Source of the DNA: Paracentrotus lividus
Lineage: Eukaryota > Echinodermata > Echinoidea > Camarodonta > Echinidae
Assembly: GCA_940671915.1 (NCBI GenBank)
Contig: CALNVZ010003434.1
Span: 21,394,838 to 21,458,837, forward strand
DNA length: 64,000 nucleotides
Direction of reading: 5' to 3'
Below, in pieces: positions 47,820-60,834 of the stretch (position 1 is its first letter; the number at the start of each line of letters is the position of its first letter). The notes under the pieces were generated by a model. It was not told where the DNA came from, did no database searches, and worked only from the letters and a program-made list of their open reading frames with translations. The position numbers and the translations under genes are program-made.

Positions 47820-49690
47820 ATTTCTAAATACGAGTGCGAAGCGCGATCAGATTTTTTCCTCTACTTTACGATCGGAAAGCAAAGAATTATATAAGCAATT
47901 AGGGATATCAATTTGTTTAGCTCTTCATCAGAATATCATATGGAACGCAGGGCGGATCCAGCATTCGCAATGGGGGGGGGGACCGGATTTTTTTTCCACC
48001 CAAATTTCCCTTGATCAGCGGTTTGAAAGCTTAGCGCAGGGGGTGGGGTGGCTGTTACAAATGTATAGGCCTATAAACACTTAATTAACTTTAATCTTGT
48101 TTTTGTTTTATGAATAAGCAAATGTATTAAATCAATAATGCGAGCGCGAAGCGCGAGCCGAAAATTTTTGCTATATCAACCTGAAAACATTAAATTTTAA
48201 GCGTTCTTTATGCTATGCTCATAAAGAAAATACTTATTTCATTAAACAATGCGAGCGCGAAGCGCCAGCCGAAAATTTTTGAGAGTAAATTATATTCAAC
48301 CTGAAAACAGTGGATTTTTCAGCGTTTTTTTATGCTATGTTTATAAGAAAGATACATATTATCTCACTAAACAATGCGAGCGCGCGAAGCGTGAGCTGAA
48401 AATTTTAGATATATCAATCTAAAACACTGCATTGAAAGTTTTTTTTTTTTTTTTGTGCTAAGCTTTTAAAGAAGATACTTATATCGCATTAAACCATGCG
48501 AGCTCGAAGCGCGAGGCCGAAAATTTGTGACAATAAATTCTATCCACCTGAAAAAATTGGATTTTTAAGCGTTTATATGCTATGTTTATAAGGAAGATAC
48601 ATATTATCTCACTAAACAATGTGAGCGCGAAGTGCGAGCTGACAATTTTAGATCAACCTAAAACACTGCATTGAAAGTTTGTGTGTGTATGCTTTGTTTT
48701 TAAGAAGATACTTATCTAATTAAACAATGCGAGCGCGAAGCGCGAGCCGAAAAATTTTATAAAATATCAACCTGAAAAAAGAGCATTTTAAAGCGTCTTT
48801 ATGCTAAGTTTATAAGGAAGATACATATTATCTTATTAAATCAACCTGAAACAAGTGCTTTTTAAGCTTTTTCTTAATGCCATGCTTTATAAAGAAGATA
48901 CATACCTCATTAAATAATGCGAGCGAATCGATTTTTTTTTGATATATTAACTTGAAAACATTTAATTTAAGCGTTTTTGTGCTAAGCTCATAAAGAAAAT
49001 ACTTGTCTCATTAAACAATGCGAGCGAGAAAGCGCGAGCCAAATATTAATTTTTATATTATATATTTTTAAGCGTTTTTTTTTTACGCCCATGCTATAAA
49101 AAAAGATACATATTTTAAACAATGCGCGAAGCGCGAGCCGAAATTTTTTTGTATATCAACCTAAAAACAGTGCATTAAAAGTTATTATGCTATCTTTATA
49201 AAGAAGATACATGTCTCATTAACAACGCGAGCTGAAATCAACTGAAAACAATGCTTTTTAAGCTTTTTCTAATGCCATGCCTATATAGTATTGCGTAATG
49301 TTCTCATTAAATAATGCGAGCGCGAACGCGAGCCGAATTTTTTTTTTTATATAATATTAACTTGAAAACATTTAATTTTAAGCGTTTTTTAAGCGCATAA
49401 AGAATATACTTGTCTCATTAAACAATGCGAGCGCGAAGCGCGAGCTGAAAATTTGGGATATGTCAACCTGAAAACAATGCATTTTTTTAACGCCATGCTC
49501 ATAAAGAAGATACATAATTTTATACAATGCGAGTGCGTAGCACGAGCCGAAATTTTTTTGATTTATCAACCTGAGAAAAGTGCATTTAAAGGTTTGTTAT
49601 GCTATCTTTATAAAGAAGATACATATCTCATTAAATAATGCGAGCGCGAAGCGCGAGCCGAAATTTTTTGATATATTAACTTGAAATCAT
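47820..49690. repeat. Satellite 1, about 105-110 bp period, GCGAGCGCGAAGCGCGAGC core
   Basis: About 15 units, each with AATGCGAGCGCGAAGCGCGA, an AT-rich AAAATTTTT stretch, CAACCTGAAAACA, AAGCGTTTTT and ATAAAGAAGATACATA. The core is partly self-complementary (GCGCGAAGCGC). Units vary in length by indels. Confidence 0.92.
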
Positions 49691-51190
49691 TTAAGATAAA
49701 TTTGGCACCCATAAGTCTCAGGTCAATTCGGTGCCCCTACATTTGAGCTCAATCTGGCGTCCTTTAATTTAAGATCGATTTGGCACCCCCTTAACTTCAG
49801 GTTAAATCAGCGCCCTTAAGTCTCAGGTCAATTCAACGCCCCTTAAGTTTCAGATCATTTTTGTGCCCCTACATTTGATCTAAATTTGGCGCCCTTACGT
49901 TTAAGATCATTTTGGCGCCCCTCTAGGTTTAAGTTCGATTTGGCGCCCCCTAAATTTAAGGTCGATTTTGCGCCCCTAGGTTTATGGTCGATTTTGCACC
50001 CCTCCTAACATGCTAAATCTAGGGTCGATTTAGGGCCCTTAAGTTTAAGGTCGATTTGGCGCCCCCACGTTAAGCTCATTTTGGCGCCCCTCTGATTTTA
50101 AGTTTGATTTGGCGCCCCCCTAAATTTAAGGTCGATTTAGAGCCGCTAAGTTTAAGCCCGATTTGGCGTCCCACCTATGTTGAAGGTCAGTTTGGCGCCC
50201 CTATGTTTAAGCTCAATTCGGCACCCCTAAGTTTATTGGCGTTGCTAGTTTACTGTCGATTTGGCGCCCCCTAATTTTTTTTAAGGGCGCCCCCTTCCCC
50301 TTCCCCCTTTTCAATTTGGCACCCTTACTTAGTTTAAGGTTGATTCGGCGCCCCTAAGTTTAATATCAATGAGGCGCCCCCTCAGCTTCAGGTCAAATTT
50401 GCGCCCCCATCTAAGTTTCGGGTCAATTTGGCGCCCCTACGTTTAAGCTCAAATTGGCTCCCCCGATTTGGCGCCCCCCTAAATTCAAGTCGATTTGGCA
50501 CCCTAATAAGTTTAAGGTCGATTTGGCGCCCCCACGTTAAGCTCATTTTGGCGCCCCTCTGATTTTAAGTTTGATTTGGCGCCCTAAATTTAAGGTCGAT
50601 TTGGTGCCCCTAAGTTTAATATCAATTAGGCGCCCCCTCAGCTTCAGGTCAATTTGGCGCCCACATCTAAGTTTCGGGTCAATTTGGCGCCCCTACGTTT
50701 AAGCTCAATTTGGCTCCCCCGATTTGGCGCCCCTAAATTTAAGTCGATTTGGCACCCTTATAAGTTTAAGGTCAATTTGGCGCCTCTTAGTTTACTGTCG
50801 ATTTGGCGCCCCTAAATTTAAGGTCGATTTGGCGCCCCTAAGCTTAAGGTCAATTTGGCACCCCTTAGTTTACTGTCGATTTGGCCCCTCCCCCTAAATT
50901 AAAAGTCGATTTGGCGCCCCCTAAATTTAAGGTTGATTTGGCGCCCCTATAAGTTTAAGGTCAATTTGGCGCCCCTTAGTTTACTGTCGATTTCGCGCCC
51001 CTAAATTTAAGGTCATTTGGCGCTCCTAAGTTTTAGGTCAATTTGGCGCCCTTAGTTTACTGTCGATTTGGCGCCCCCTAAATTTAAGTCGATTTTGGCG
51101 CCCCCCCCCTAATTTTAACGTCGATTTGGCGCCCCTAGTTTAAGGCCAATTTGGCGCCCCTTAGTTTACTGTCGATTTGGCGCCCCCCCC
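49690..51190. repeat. Satellite 2, about 25-30 bp period, GATTTGGCGCCCCTAAGTTTAAG unit
   Basis: Around 50 degenerate units of the form GTCGATTTGGCGCCCC then TAAGTTTAAG. GGCGCC in each unit is self-complementary. Longer blocks are themselves duplicated (for example around 50340-50470 and 50600-50730), indicating higher-order amplification. Confidence 0.92.
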
Positions 51191-51204
51191 CCATTTTTTT
51201 TAGG

Positions 51205-51378
51205 CGCCCCCTTCCCCCTCTCCTTTTTCCCTTCCTCTCTCTCTTCTCTCTCTCCTTTTTCTTCCTTCCTCTTTCCCCCCTTCCTTCCTCTTCCCCTTTT
51301 TTCCTTTCTCTTTTTTTTCTCCTTTTTTCTTCTTCCTTTTTTTTCCTTTCCTTTTTCTCCCTTTTTCTTCCTCTTTTC
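51205..51378. repeat. Pyrimidine-rich tract
   Basis: About 170 bases almost entirely of C and T. Reading frames here are artefacts. Similar tracts occur in F1 and F2. Confidence 0.9.
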
Positions 51379-51451
51379 GGCGCCCCCCTGCGCGCCCCCC
51401 GGGGGCCCGGGCCCGTAAAGCCCCCCCCCCCCCCAGAATACGCGCATGCCT

Positions 51452-51590
51452 ATATGCATGGCTCCTTCAGATTTCATTCGATATCAAATTTAAGGTCAAA
51501 CTTCAAAATGCTGAAATTGAAATGTGCTAGCTTTCACCGAGAAAATGACTACTCATTCGGGTGTGGTTTTCTGGGGCACACTGTACTGAC
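51452..51590. other. Short spacer
   Basis: Unassigned DNA between element G and D2. Confidence 0.4.
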
Positions 51591-51592
51591 TA

Positions 51593-52534
51593 GGGTAGAT
51601 GTAGGGAATACCGGCCACCTAAGCTCATTTGCTTAATTAGCACATGAAAACAATAAAATCACAAAAGAAAAAGATTCTCATTGCTTAGCACATCATTCAC
51701 TTTATTTTCCAAAAAAATTGAGGTAATCAAATATTTGTTGAGGCAGTTATATGCAAATAATGACGTCATCGTAAATTTTCCGGCATTCCCTACAGTGTTA
51801 GGAAATACCGGACAGTATGTTTTTACTCTTTTTTGTATAAAGATCTGTCTGGATCTGGAAGCACAGATTTGAATGTAAACCATCAACTTTACATGTTTGT
51901 ATTGATTTTTTATAACATTATTCATTTTTAGAAGATTATATGCATTTTACTACAAAATTTCAAAACACTCAGAATAACTTTATATCTCATGTAGATCATG
52001 ACATATCACAATAATAATAAAGAGAAATAGACATTTCAAAATTGTCAAACAATTTAATAATAAATATAATAACATTATATATGCAACTTACTAAAACAAC
52101 CGTCCATGTGGTGTCCGGTATTCCCTACACAAAAAAATGACTGACTAGCACTTTCAACACACTGCCACCCCAATACACAGGCTTTGTACAGTGCAAACAC
52201 TCCATACACGTTTGGCCCACCCTCCACACATGTCCATAATGCATGAATAGAGGTCATGCCCCGATTATATTTTTATACCATCACATTCTCTAAAATGTCA
52301 ATTTTTACATCAGGCCATTTTTCAGGCTGCAATTTTCCTACCTTGACAGATTGTGGTAGTTTTCTCGGAGATTTCTCACTTGTTGTTGTCGAATACAGCA
52401 TTCCACCTCCCAGACAGACCACCTGACCCTAGATGCCGGTATTTCAACTCAGTTGATCTTATGTTGGCAGCTAGGGCTGGACATGTGGTGACCGTCCGAT
52501 ATTCCCTACTGTCCGGTATTCCCTACATCTACCC
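51593..52534. mobile_element. TIR element D2 (TA target site)
   Basis: 942 bp flanked by TA (51591-51592, 52535-52536), same orientation as D1 and about 95% identical by eye. Single-module end on the left, palindrome at 51779-51813, lone module at about 52112-52130, doubled-module end on the right. Shorter than D1 through small deletions. Non-coding. Confidence 0.9.
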
Positions 52535-52536
52535 TA

Positions 52537-55524
52537 TGTATTATTACTGTATGCTCAAATGAGCTGAGGTAAATGGGTATATACGACCCAATGCGGTACG
52601 TTTATGAAATAAACGCGTAGGTTACTATAAAACCGGGACAAATCTACATTTTGTATACAGGTACACATTGTTTTTAGTTCTTATAATGTATGTATGCACA
52701 GTTATTCGACCACAAGTTGTTCTCCAAATAAGTCATGAACATTGTAATCTTTAACTGATACAATATGTGAAAGGGGCTTATAGTGGTTTTTAATGGTATA
52801 CTCCTTTCCAACTCTCTCCCCTTGCGATGGACCGCAGAATAATTGATACGATTTTAAAGTTATGGAGTGTAGGAAAAATACTTCAAATATGAATCTATAT
52901 AAAAAAGAAGTGTTCATGTGCAGAAATAACACAACGAAGCAGTTAGACAACAGAGCCAAATGCATAATACATATCATGATTCTTATAATTTCAAAATCTG
53001 GCCATACCTGAGTGAATTGGAAATAACTTTTGAAATCTTACATCTTTTATGACGGAACATCGCGAACAAATTTATCTTATCAACTGTATCTTACTTCTCT
53101 TCATACAATACACACCGCAAGATAGGATCTGACATAATGGGGATTTATTTCAAGATAATCCATATAATTAAGTCTGACATTTCACGATATGTGCGAGTTT
53201 ATTTCAATATATTCCATCAGGGGAATAAAATCAACTGAGAAATCACTACAATTTTGCAAAAATGGAAAATGGAGAGCGGCCTCTATACGTTTGCTTTTGA
53301 CAGGGAAGTCCCCGGTACATGCAACACTGACGTATAGTAAGTTATTATACCGTACTTCATGCAGACTCTTTCAATTTGAGTAATCTATCTTTCTTATATG
53401 ACCCGTTTCCTTTCATAAAGACATATCGTATCCTATGTCATGCATCATCTTTATGAAAAATTGGATGACAGAGGACTTCCATCTATATATAATGCAGTTA
53501 TATCTCCGTTTCGTAATAGAAATGACAGGGTTTTTACTATATTCATCATTACTTTTGTAGAATTATTGTCAAAATTTTGCCACAGACAGTCGTTAATATG
53601 TTGATGCCATTCATACATTTTATAAATGAGGGTATTAGAAAACTGTCACTTATGCTTTTTACAAAAGTTCCGATCGCTGAGAAAGGACAAGGTTTGAGCT
53701 TATAAAAATAACTCCGGTACGTATATAAAATTATAGACAACTTCCGAGATACAGTCATATTGAAGTTATTCAAGAAATTTATAATGGAAGATATTAGTAG
53801 AGAATATCTATCATCATAAATGTCAATTTGGCTTTTCTTCATAACAGCTCAGATCAGTTCATTTCAGTTTATTCAACTTTAAACAAACTAAAATATAAAA
53901 ACGGACTAAAACTGGAACATTATATAAAGGGGCTCGGTAAAAACGTTTAAACGTATAATACAAAAAATAATAATTACAAAACAAAAAGAAGCAAACATTT
54001 AAATTCACAATTACTCATTAATTGAACAGGTTCGTATATTACAAATCCTAGTTGTTTATTTTCTGTTATTTCATGTCATTTAATTTAAAAGTACTAATAT
54101 ACCTAAAATATCCAACTTTATAAAATCGTCTTCGGTTTGTTTTAGCCTATATGCTTATCGTGAGGTGTAATAAATTTATGATAAACCGTTTTAACTACAT
54201 AAAACATACCAATTCGGGCAATTACAACGTGAATTTGCATGGTTGTTGTGAAATTGAAATCTGAATTAGGATTTAGCACAGGGAAAGTACAACAATTCTT
54301 TTTGCTCACGTCATCATTTTGATGAATTTATTATTTTATGTTATGTTGTGGAACCTATTTTAATGAGGTGGGAAAATTCATACTTTTCATATGATACTTA
54401 GCTGATTAGTTTAACGATGGCAAAAATACAATATTCCTGTAGTGATATTAGCCTACTTTACTCTAATTATTGATACAGATAAATGTACGTAAGGACATAC
54501 TTTCTGTGTGGTTATTGTCTAGTTACCGATCAAATTAGGAGTGAAATAGATTATCAAGAATAATATAACAAAATAAAAGAGGTTCGAAATGAAGGTAGAG
54601 GATTATCCCTTATGATACGCTCAAAGTATTTCACATGATTGTACAGATGAAAGTTGGTACTTCTTTAGTGTTATTTTAGGTATTATTAATATTATTCAAA
54701 TTAATTGCGATTCATCCATAAGACATTTATATATTTAAACAATTATATGAAATATAATGATCTAATCGTGCATGTCTTCTATTTTTCAAAGACGTCTGAG
54801 ATATATTGATTTGACCCAGTTTAGGTTCATCCAGACAACCAGTGTTTCCCTGTTACGTCTATGGGTTATGAAACAACATTTCTAGAACTCAGCTACCCTG
54901 GTCTGACATAACCCCTCAAATCCCAAATGATCTGTAATTTCTTATCATTTTACTCACCTTCTTTTCAAAATAATTCAAAGAATGAAGACAGAATTAGTAA
55001 CCAAAGAAACCCACTTAACTCCTACTTGTGATCGTGCATGTAATTGATAATAGGCAATTTCAAAAACACCAGGCTAGTGATCAGACATAGATTACTCCCC
55101 CGCCCCTTTCTTTTTCTCACCAACGACGCCCACTCCCTAACTTTTTAAGTCCCCCTCTCCTTCTTTTTTATTCCCTCTCTTCCTCTCCGTCTTCCCCCAC
55201 TATAAAAAATAACTGACTAGAAAGGTTTGCTCACTTTTTTGATTGATGTCAATTTCTCGTTTTATTGTATTTCTGACTTGGATCATATGGACAATAATTT
55301 TGAAAGAAAAAAAAAAACAAACACAAACATTATATCGTCGATCATTAAGACAATAACACAGAAAATGGGACAAATGCCGAATACCAGGAAAGGTTCCCGA
55401 TTCAGGTTATGCACCCGACATAAAATGAGTTAAGCACATGCGGCAAGCGTTATATTGATGTGTACTTTTGCTGAATGTTGGAAGAAATTATATAATCCAT
55501 ATTGGGATCCGTACCGTAATAATA
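52537..55524. other. Unassigned AT-rich DNA
   Basis: No gene, transposon end or long repeat recognised. Short frames (for example 53549-53842 minus) lack recognisable features. Confidence 0.4.
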
Positions 55525-55525
55525 A

Positions 55526-55530
55526 AAATG

Positions 55531-55621
<91 letters not shown>

Positions 55622-55639
55622 TAACAATAATAATAATAA

Positions 55640-55670
<31 letters not shown>

Positions 55671-55743
55671 AAGAAGAAGAAGAAGAAGAAGAAGAAGAAG
55701 AAGAAGAAGAAGAAGAAGAAGAAGAAGAAGAAGAAGAAGAAGA
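55526..55743. repeat. (AAT)n directly joined to (AAG)n microsatellite
   Basis: AAT units with occasional GAT run to about 55640, then about 34 AAG units to 55743. Poly-Asn/poly-Lys reading frames are artefacts. Confidence 0.97.
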
Positions 55744-56064
55744 ATATCGTTTTATTTACCCAGGGTAGCCATATCGTAGGTAAAGTTGATGAAGGTTAAA
55801 GCCAGTTAATGGTATTGTATTGTTCGGTGTAAACCTATCTTTAATTTGTTGTCTTGGACACACTTTTTAAAAAGAAGGTTAATATTTTATATTCAAACAC
55901 AATTAAGTCAAATTTTCCCTCTGTCAACAGGTAATCAATGACAGGCATTTTCTTGAAATGAAAGAGATCATGGATGATATATTCTCGAGATATTCTAGGT
56001 ATTGTCATGGAACTCAGAACATTCCGTAGAAAAATGTTTTGGTAATTTCTTTGATGGCAGACCT
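55744..56064. other. Unassigned spacer
   Basis: No gene or repeat partner recognised. Confidence 0.4.
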
Positions 56065-56204
56065 GGGCCCGTTACACAAAGCTCGGCGACTGATCTGAAT
56101 CGATTGAAAACCCTATTTCCTATCAAGCGCGAATGATATCAATTGCAATACAAGCGATCAGTTGTGATCATTTGCGATCAATCACAAAACTATGTGTTCC
56201 GGCC
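56065..56204. mobile_element. 140-bp palindromic MITE with GGGCCCGTTACACAAAG end
   Basis: GGGCCCGTTACACAAAGCTC on the left is matched imperfectly by the complement of the right end (GGCCGGAACACATAGTTTTG). The interior holds mirrored GATC-containing words (GCGATCAGTTGTGATC). Confidence 0.6.
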
Positions 56205-57437
56205 GGTTCCTGGCACTAAGCTGCCAGAAAGTTACAAACAACTTCACGAGCGACGTGAAATATGAAAAGCCATATTGGGTGCTCAAATCATTTTAATTCC
56301 AATCCCCGAAGTTTGAAGAAAAAAAAAGTAGATGAAGATTCAAATTATATTATATCATTATTAACAACAATTGAGATTGTGCGAAATACAGTCAAACCTT
56401 TGAGATCATCTTATCTGGCCCTGCACATTTCAAGTCATTCGTAAACATCGTAACGTTCTTGGTAACTTAATTACGAACGATTTGGTGAAACACGTCCCTG
56501 AAATGTCCTGGAATGCCCTGGAAACAAAATAGCTCATGTCAGAGACACATTCACCTTTGGATGGTAGTGTTACCAATTCATGTTTCTCCTCAAAGTCCTG
56601 ATTGAACAACAAAAAAATGTCATCTCATGTAGTCTCTTCATTCTTCAATTTCAAATCGAATTAGAAGAGGAGACTTACAAACCAGGTATGCAAAAATTTG
56701 GTTAAAGGGTTAAATAACTTTGTGAAGGCTTGCAAATATCTGAGTTGTAGGACGCCTACATGCTGTCAGTGTATGTAAAAATGAACGTGTCAAGGGGAAA
56801 CCATGAAAATCCATTTTAAAAGCACTGTTAGGCCTACATGCTTCATATTAAGTACAAAAAGGGGCGATCATTTTTCCTTTATAGACTGCAGTGTTATCTT
56901 AAGCATACTCAGGTATGCTAGTGACTATGTTGATATTCAGTCATCAATATCTCATAATTCAAATGGACCCATTAAATAGCCTCAAAATCTCAGGCGATTC
57001 CTGTCTGACCTAAAGGTTTTCAGTTCTGATTACAGCCGCATTAGCTGAAAGACTAATTTGTGATTTAGATCCTCAAGGAAGTTAAACAATCCATTCAAAA
57101 CGGCCCTTTTCCATATAACTGTTCATTATAAGGTACTCTGGGCATGCAGACGAAGCTACTTTGAGGTGGACATGACCATAGGTTCAATGGTGGAAGATTG
57201 TCAGGTGGTCTAAGTGCCTCTAAACATTGCTAAATTACAAATTCAAGAAGCAACAACATTATTTGCAGTACGTCTGGTTACACCAGTAATGTTGTATGAT
57301 GAAGAAAATTGTGCTAAAAAGTAAGAGCTCAATAAATACAAGCTGCTTATAGGAATGCCATCTAGTGGAATAATAGGCCTAAATCTCGGTTCAATGTAAA
57401 AACAACTGCTCAAAAAATGCCCTTTCCTTTAATAGTA
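56205..57437. other. Unassigned DNA
   Basis: No gene or transposon end recognised. Confidence 0.4.
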
Positions 57438-57748
57438 CACTGTAAAAAAATAATACAGCAAAGTGATGTCAGCAGAGTCGCCATACAAAAATGTAATTTG
57501 AAATAACAGTTTTGCTGTAAATTTCTCCTCTAATAATTAAAGAGAAGAAAAGAAATCATTAGAGTTCTATAGCTGACATATTTGATTAAAAGGAACAATT
57601 TAATGTGTTACTCCTGATGTATATTTTGTTCTCACGTAATTATTTGCAGGAAAAATTTACAACAAAACTGTTTTCTTAAATTACATTTTTTTATGGCGAC
57701 TCTGCTGACAACAGATTTGCTGTAAGAATCCAAATATTTTTTACAGTG
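57438..57748. mobile_element. 311-bp MITE with CACTGTAAAAAA ends (TA target site)
   Basis: Flanked by TA (57436-57437, 57749-57750). Ends CACTGTAAAAAA and complement; TIR similarity with gaps continues to a shared GTCAGCAGAGTCGCCATA block, about 55-60 bp. Non-coding. Confidence 0.88.
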
Positions 57749-57750
57749 TA

Positions 57751-58519
57751 AACATTATAAGTAATTTGTTATATTCTATCTCTAGTCTCAGTTGGTTGAA
57801 AAAGATAGGATAGGCTTTATCATGCATATGTAAACAGTAGGACTAGCGGGAAATGTGAATCTTGTTTATTAAATGTATGTAACATGACGACAAGAGTGTT
57901 GAGGCAAATCGGCGGGGTGGTGTCGCTGGGAGGGAACAGCCGTGAACAGCATGAATGTTGATTGCTGAACATTCGCGGAGTTGGTTGTCTTTCGATTCTT
58001 CGCGAGAATTTACGACTTATTATGAATACTTTTCCTCTCGCTTGCGATCTCAGACGTACCACAGGGAGTAGAAGATTACCCCCGACATAATTATTTTTGT
58101 GGAGAGGATTTTTTTTTTCTGCCCAGGACCATAAGGACGGTGAATGAATTGTTTTGGAAAGGAATGAATATGGACATAACTAAAATTGGCTCCTGTTGTT
58201 AGGTTATTTAAGGGTTACCTCTATCTCTTCCATTCTCTTCCTTTATCTTCTTCTTTTTCTTATTCTCACTTCTTTTCTTCTTTAACTTCTTTTTTTCTCT
58301 GTTTTATTTCTCCTTCTCTTCTCTCTCTCTCCCCTCTTTTTCGTTCATTTGATATCACATTCTAAACCAGATCTCTATTGCATTTTGTTTTCTTTCGATT
58401 AATGTTATTCTTATTCTTGTTTTCTTTTTCTTTCTTTTCGTTTTTCTTGTTTTACACTTGACCATGCCAATATGACTTTCACCTTTCATGTACCCTTTAT
58501 ATATATATAATATATATAT

Positions 58520-58569
<50 letters not shown>

Positions 58570-60834
58570 TACAATAATAGTCTTAAAATGAGATTAATAG
58601 TCTAAATCACTTTAATAGTGAATTAACAAATAATAAGCAAAATTTATTGTAGAGCACAGAAATTTAGTGCAGAAAAGAACAAAACAAAGAGGGATATGGC
58701 ATTAAAAAAATAAAATAGACGGTATAAAATAGAATGATACTGGGAATAGAAGACACAGAAGATGAGAGGGAGGGTCACTGTGGTGAAAATGGATTGAAGT
58801 TGTCAGAATCCTAGTGATAATTTGTAATTTCTGCTTATTTGTCAGGTTTGATGCAAGACTAGCTTCTGGCCATTTAATTTACTTATTTGCAAGTCTGGAG
58901 TAAAAACTAGCTCTTGCCAGACATTTCCATTCCCAGGATCTACCAATAGAGGGATATTCTTACTTGCTTACTGTAGTCCCATACATTGAATTGTGTATCT
59001 GTTTAATGTTTATACAAAATTGTATGCACTGATAGGTTAATACATGTGTATGTGTACATGACTTGCACTTTCTCTTCACTGTACCATTGACCTTTAAATG
59101 AACAGTCAACATTTAGCAGCCTGAGCTGATGATGATTGAATCTGTTTTAATCTTTGCAATCCTTTGCAATATGGACATTACTTCTAAAGATTTAAAGAAG
59201 GCATAGAGTGTCAGTATAAGATTGTTTAATTGATTTCTATGATTTAGTTGAAATAATGATAAAAATAAGGATTTATCTTGAAATGATTGATACTTTGTTT
59301 TTGCATTGGAATTACACATGTGTACATGTTACAAGTTACAAACAATGATATAGTAATGCTCCCAATCATTAATAAGATATAAAAGCGATAATATGGATAA
59401 TGTTGGAATGATTGTTGTATTAATTAACTATTGATTGCATGTATTTTATCTCATTTGGAGTGATATTTGACATACTCTGGTCATAGAGATTGTAGATCTA
59501 CTTTGTTCTTACACAAGTTTGCTAATTGAAGGAAAGTTGTCATACATGTTTATTCAACTTAGTATCTTTATACATTGCTTTACTAAACTAGGCAGTTATT
59601 AGTTAGTCAAAGGGGATTTAACTTATACAGTGTTCCTCTCTTTTCCCTTTGCTTCCACAGTTTTTACGACTTAATTGGACTTAATTGGAATGACTTAAAT
59701 TGATTTACGGATGGAACGAGATTTAACGTCATACTGTAAAGATTTCCAACTCAAGGATAAGCCTGTAAACCTATGTTTCTTGCGACAGTAATAAAGACAG
59801 AAACAAAATTCACTACAAATTGTTTGGACAGTCTCATTGACTCATTGCTGTGACAGTCACATTAAGTAAAGGTAAAATGGAAGAAAATGGAGGGCGCTGT
59901 AGAGACACGACAAGAGAGAGAGGTAAAGAGAGGGCTCACATGAAAACGAAGAGAATAAAAATGGAGAGAAATAAAAACAAGTGGGAGAGTCGTGCGAAAT
60001 GGAGATTTAAAGAGTATATCTTAAGATATACCACATTGTTTTCAATTAGAGTATTACAAAATATCATCAGGCGCCAAGTAATGCTAGTGAAACAAAAAGT
60101 CCTTTAATTTTTGATATCACTAGCCTACGGCTGAAATCTTAGTTGCAAATTAATGCACGAATACTTTCAAGATACATAGGTCTATTTTAATTTGTTTTCT
60201 ATACACAAGAGAAAAAAGGTAAACAAATTTCAACTTTCCCATAGGCACTTGAAGCACATTAAGAGGTGCAAAGTTGAACCCTTTTTCTTAGAATGCACGT
60301 GATAATTTAATTTCTAGAGAATAAATGTTTGTTCGATGACGCAGGCCTTGTTTTCTGTCTCATACTAATACGCGTCACAGAGCAACGTTCACTAATTGAA
60401 ACGAAATGTGTATGCAAATTTTGGTAACGAGAAAAATACACAAAGCTAGAAAATATTTATTGACATATTGATGCCAATCTGGAATGCTACATCAATGAGT
60501 GATGCATAATACCATACTGGTTCTGTACTTTTTTAAAGATCGAAATAATGCCATGTAGGATCGTAATGGTAAGTCACAATCTTTAAGGCGCTTTCACAAT
60601 TGCTCTTGCGATCATGTGCACACAATCGCAACGGTTGTATAGCAGTCGCACCACCAATTGTAAAAGGGGCTTAAGACGCTTCCAAATTCGTGGGTTGAAA
60701 AACCAAACTGTGTTTCTCTTTCAAAGTGATTTGAAGCCTTAAAGACCGTTGACGGAGTAAATACAACCTTACATCGATTGAAAGCTAAGTAGGCGTATAA
60801 CATAAATACCGCCCAAATAATTAAATTTTCAATA
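57751..60834. other. Unassigned DNA with pyrimidine and TA tracts
   Basis: Pyrimidine-rich 58220-58340, (TA)n at 58498-58567. The 85-codon frame at 59850-60107 is basic and purine-rich, with no domain. No gene supported. Confidence 0.4.
58498..58567. repeat. (TA)n microsatellite
   Basis: About 33 TA units with a few AA or TT breaks. Confidence 0.95.

Larger units (their letters stand above)
47570..51451. mobile_element. 3.9-kb TIR-bounded element made of two satellites (element G)
   Basis: The left end AGGCGCGTATCCAGGATTTC and the complement of the right end (AGGCATGCGCGTATTCTGGG) resemble each other imperfectly, and both are followed inwards by C/G runs and a GGGGGCCCG word. Between them lie a satellite of about 105-110 bp period (47820-49690), one of about 25-30 bp period (49690-51190), and a pyrimidine tract (51205-51378). 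A nested end-like sequence (GGGCGGATCCAGCATTCG) at 47951 suggests an older copy inside. No protein is encoded. Whether this is one transposon or a satellite locus with similar edges is open. Confidence 0.6.

Noticed and set aside
48138..51190. CRISPR-like regular repeats
   Set aside because: The organism is eukaryotic, there are no unique spacers of constant length, and both arrays are plain tandem satellites.
51151..51636. 161-codon frame
   Set aside because: Driven by the pyrimidine tract and C runs; composition only.
55455..55799. Poly-Asn/poly-Lys frame
   Set aside because: Microsatellite translation.
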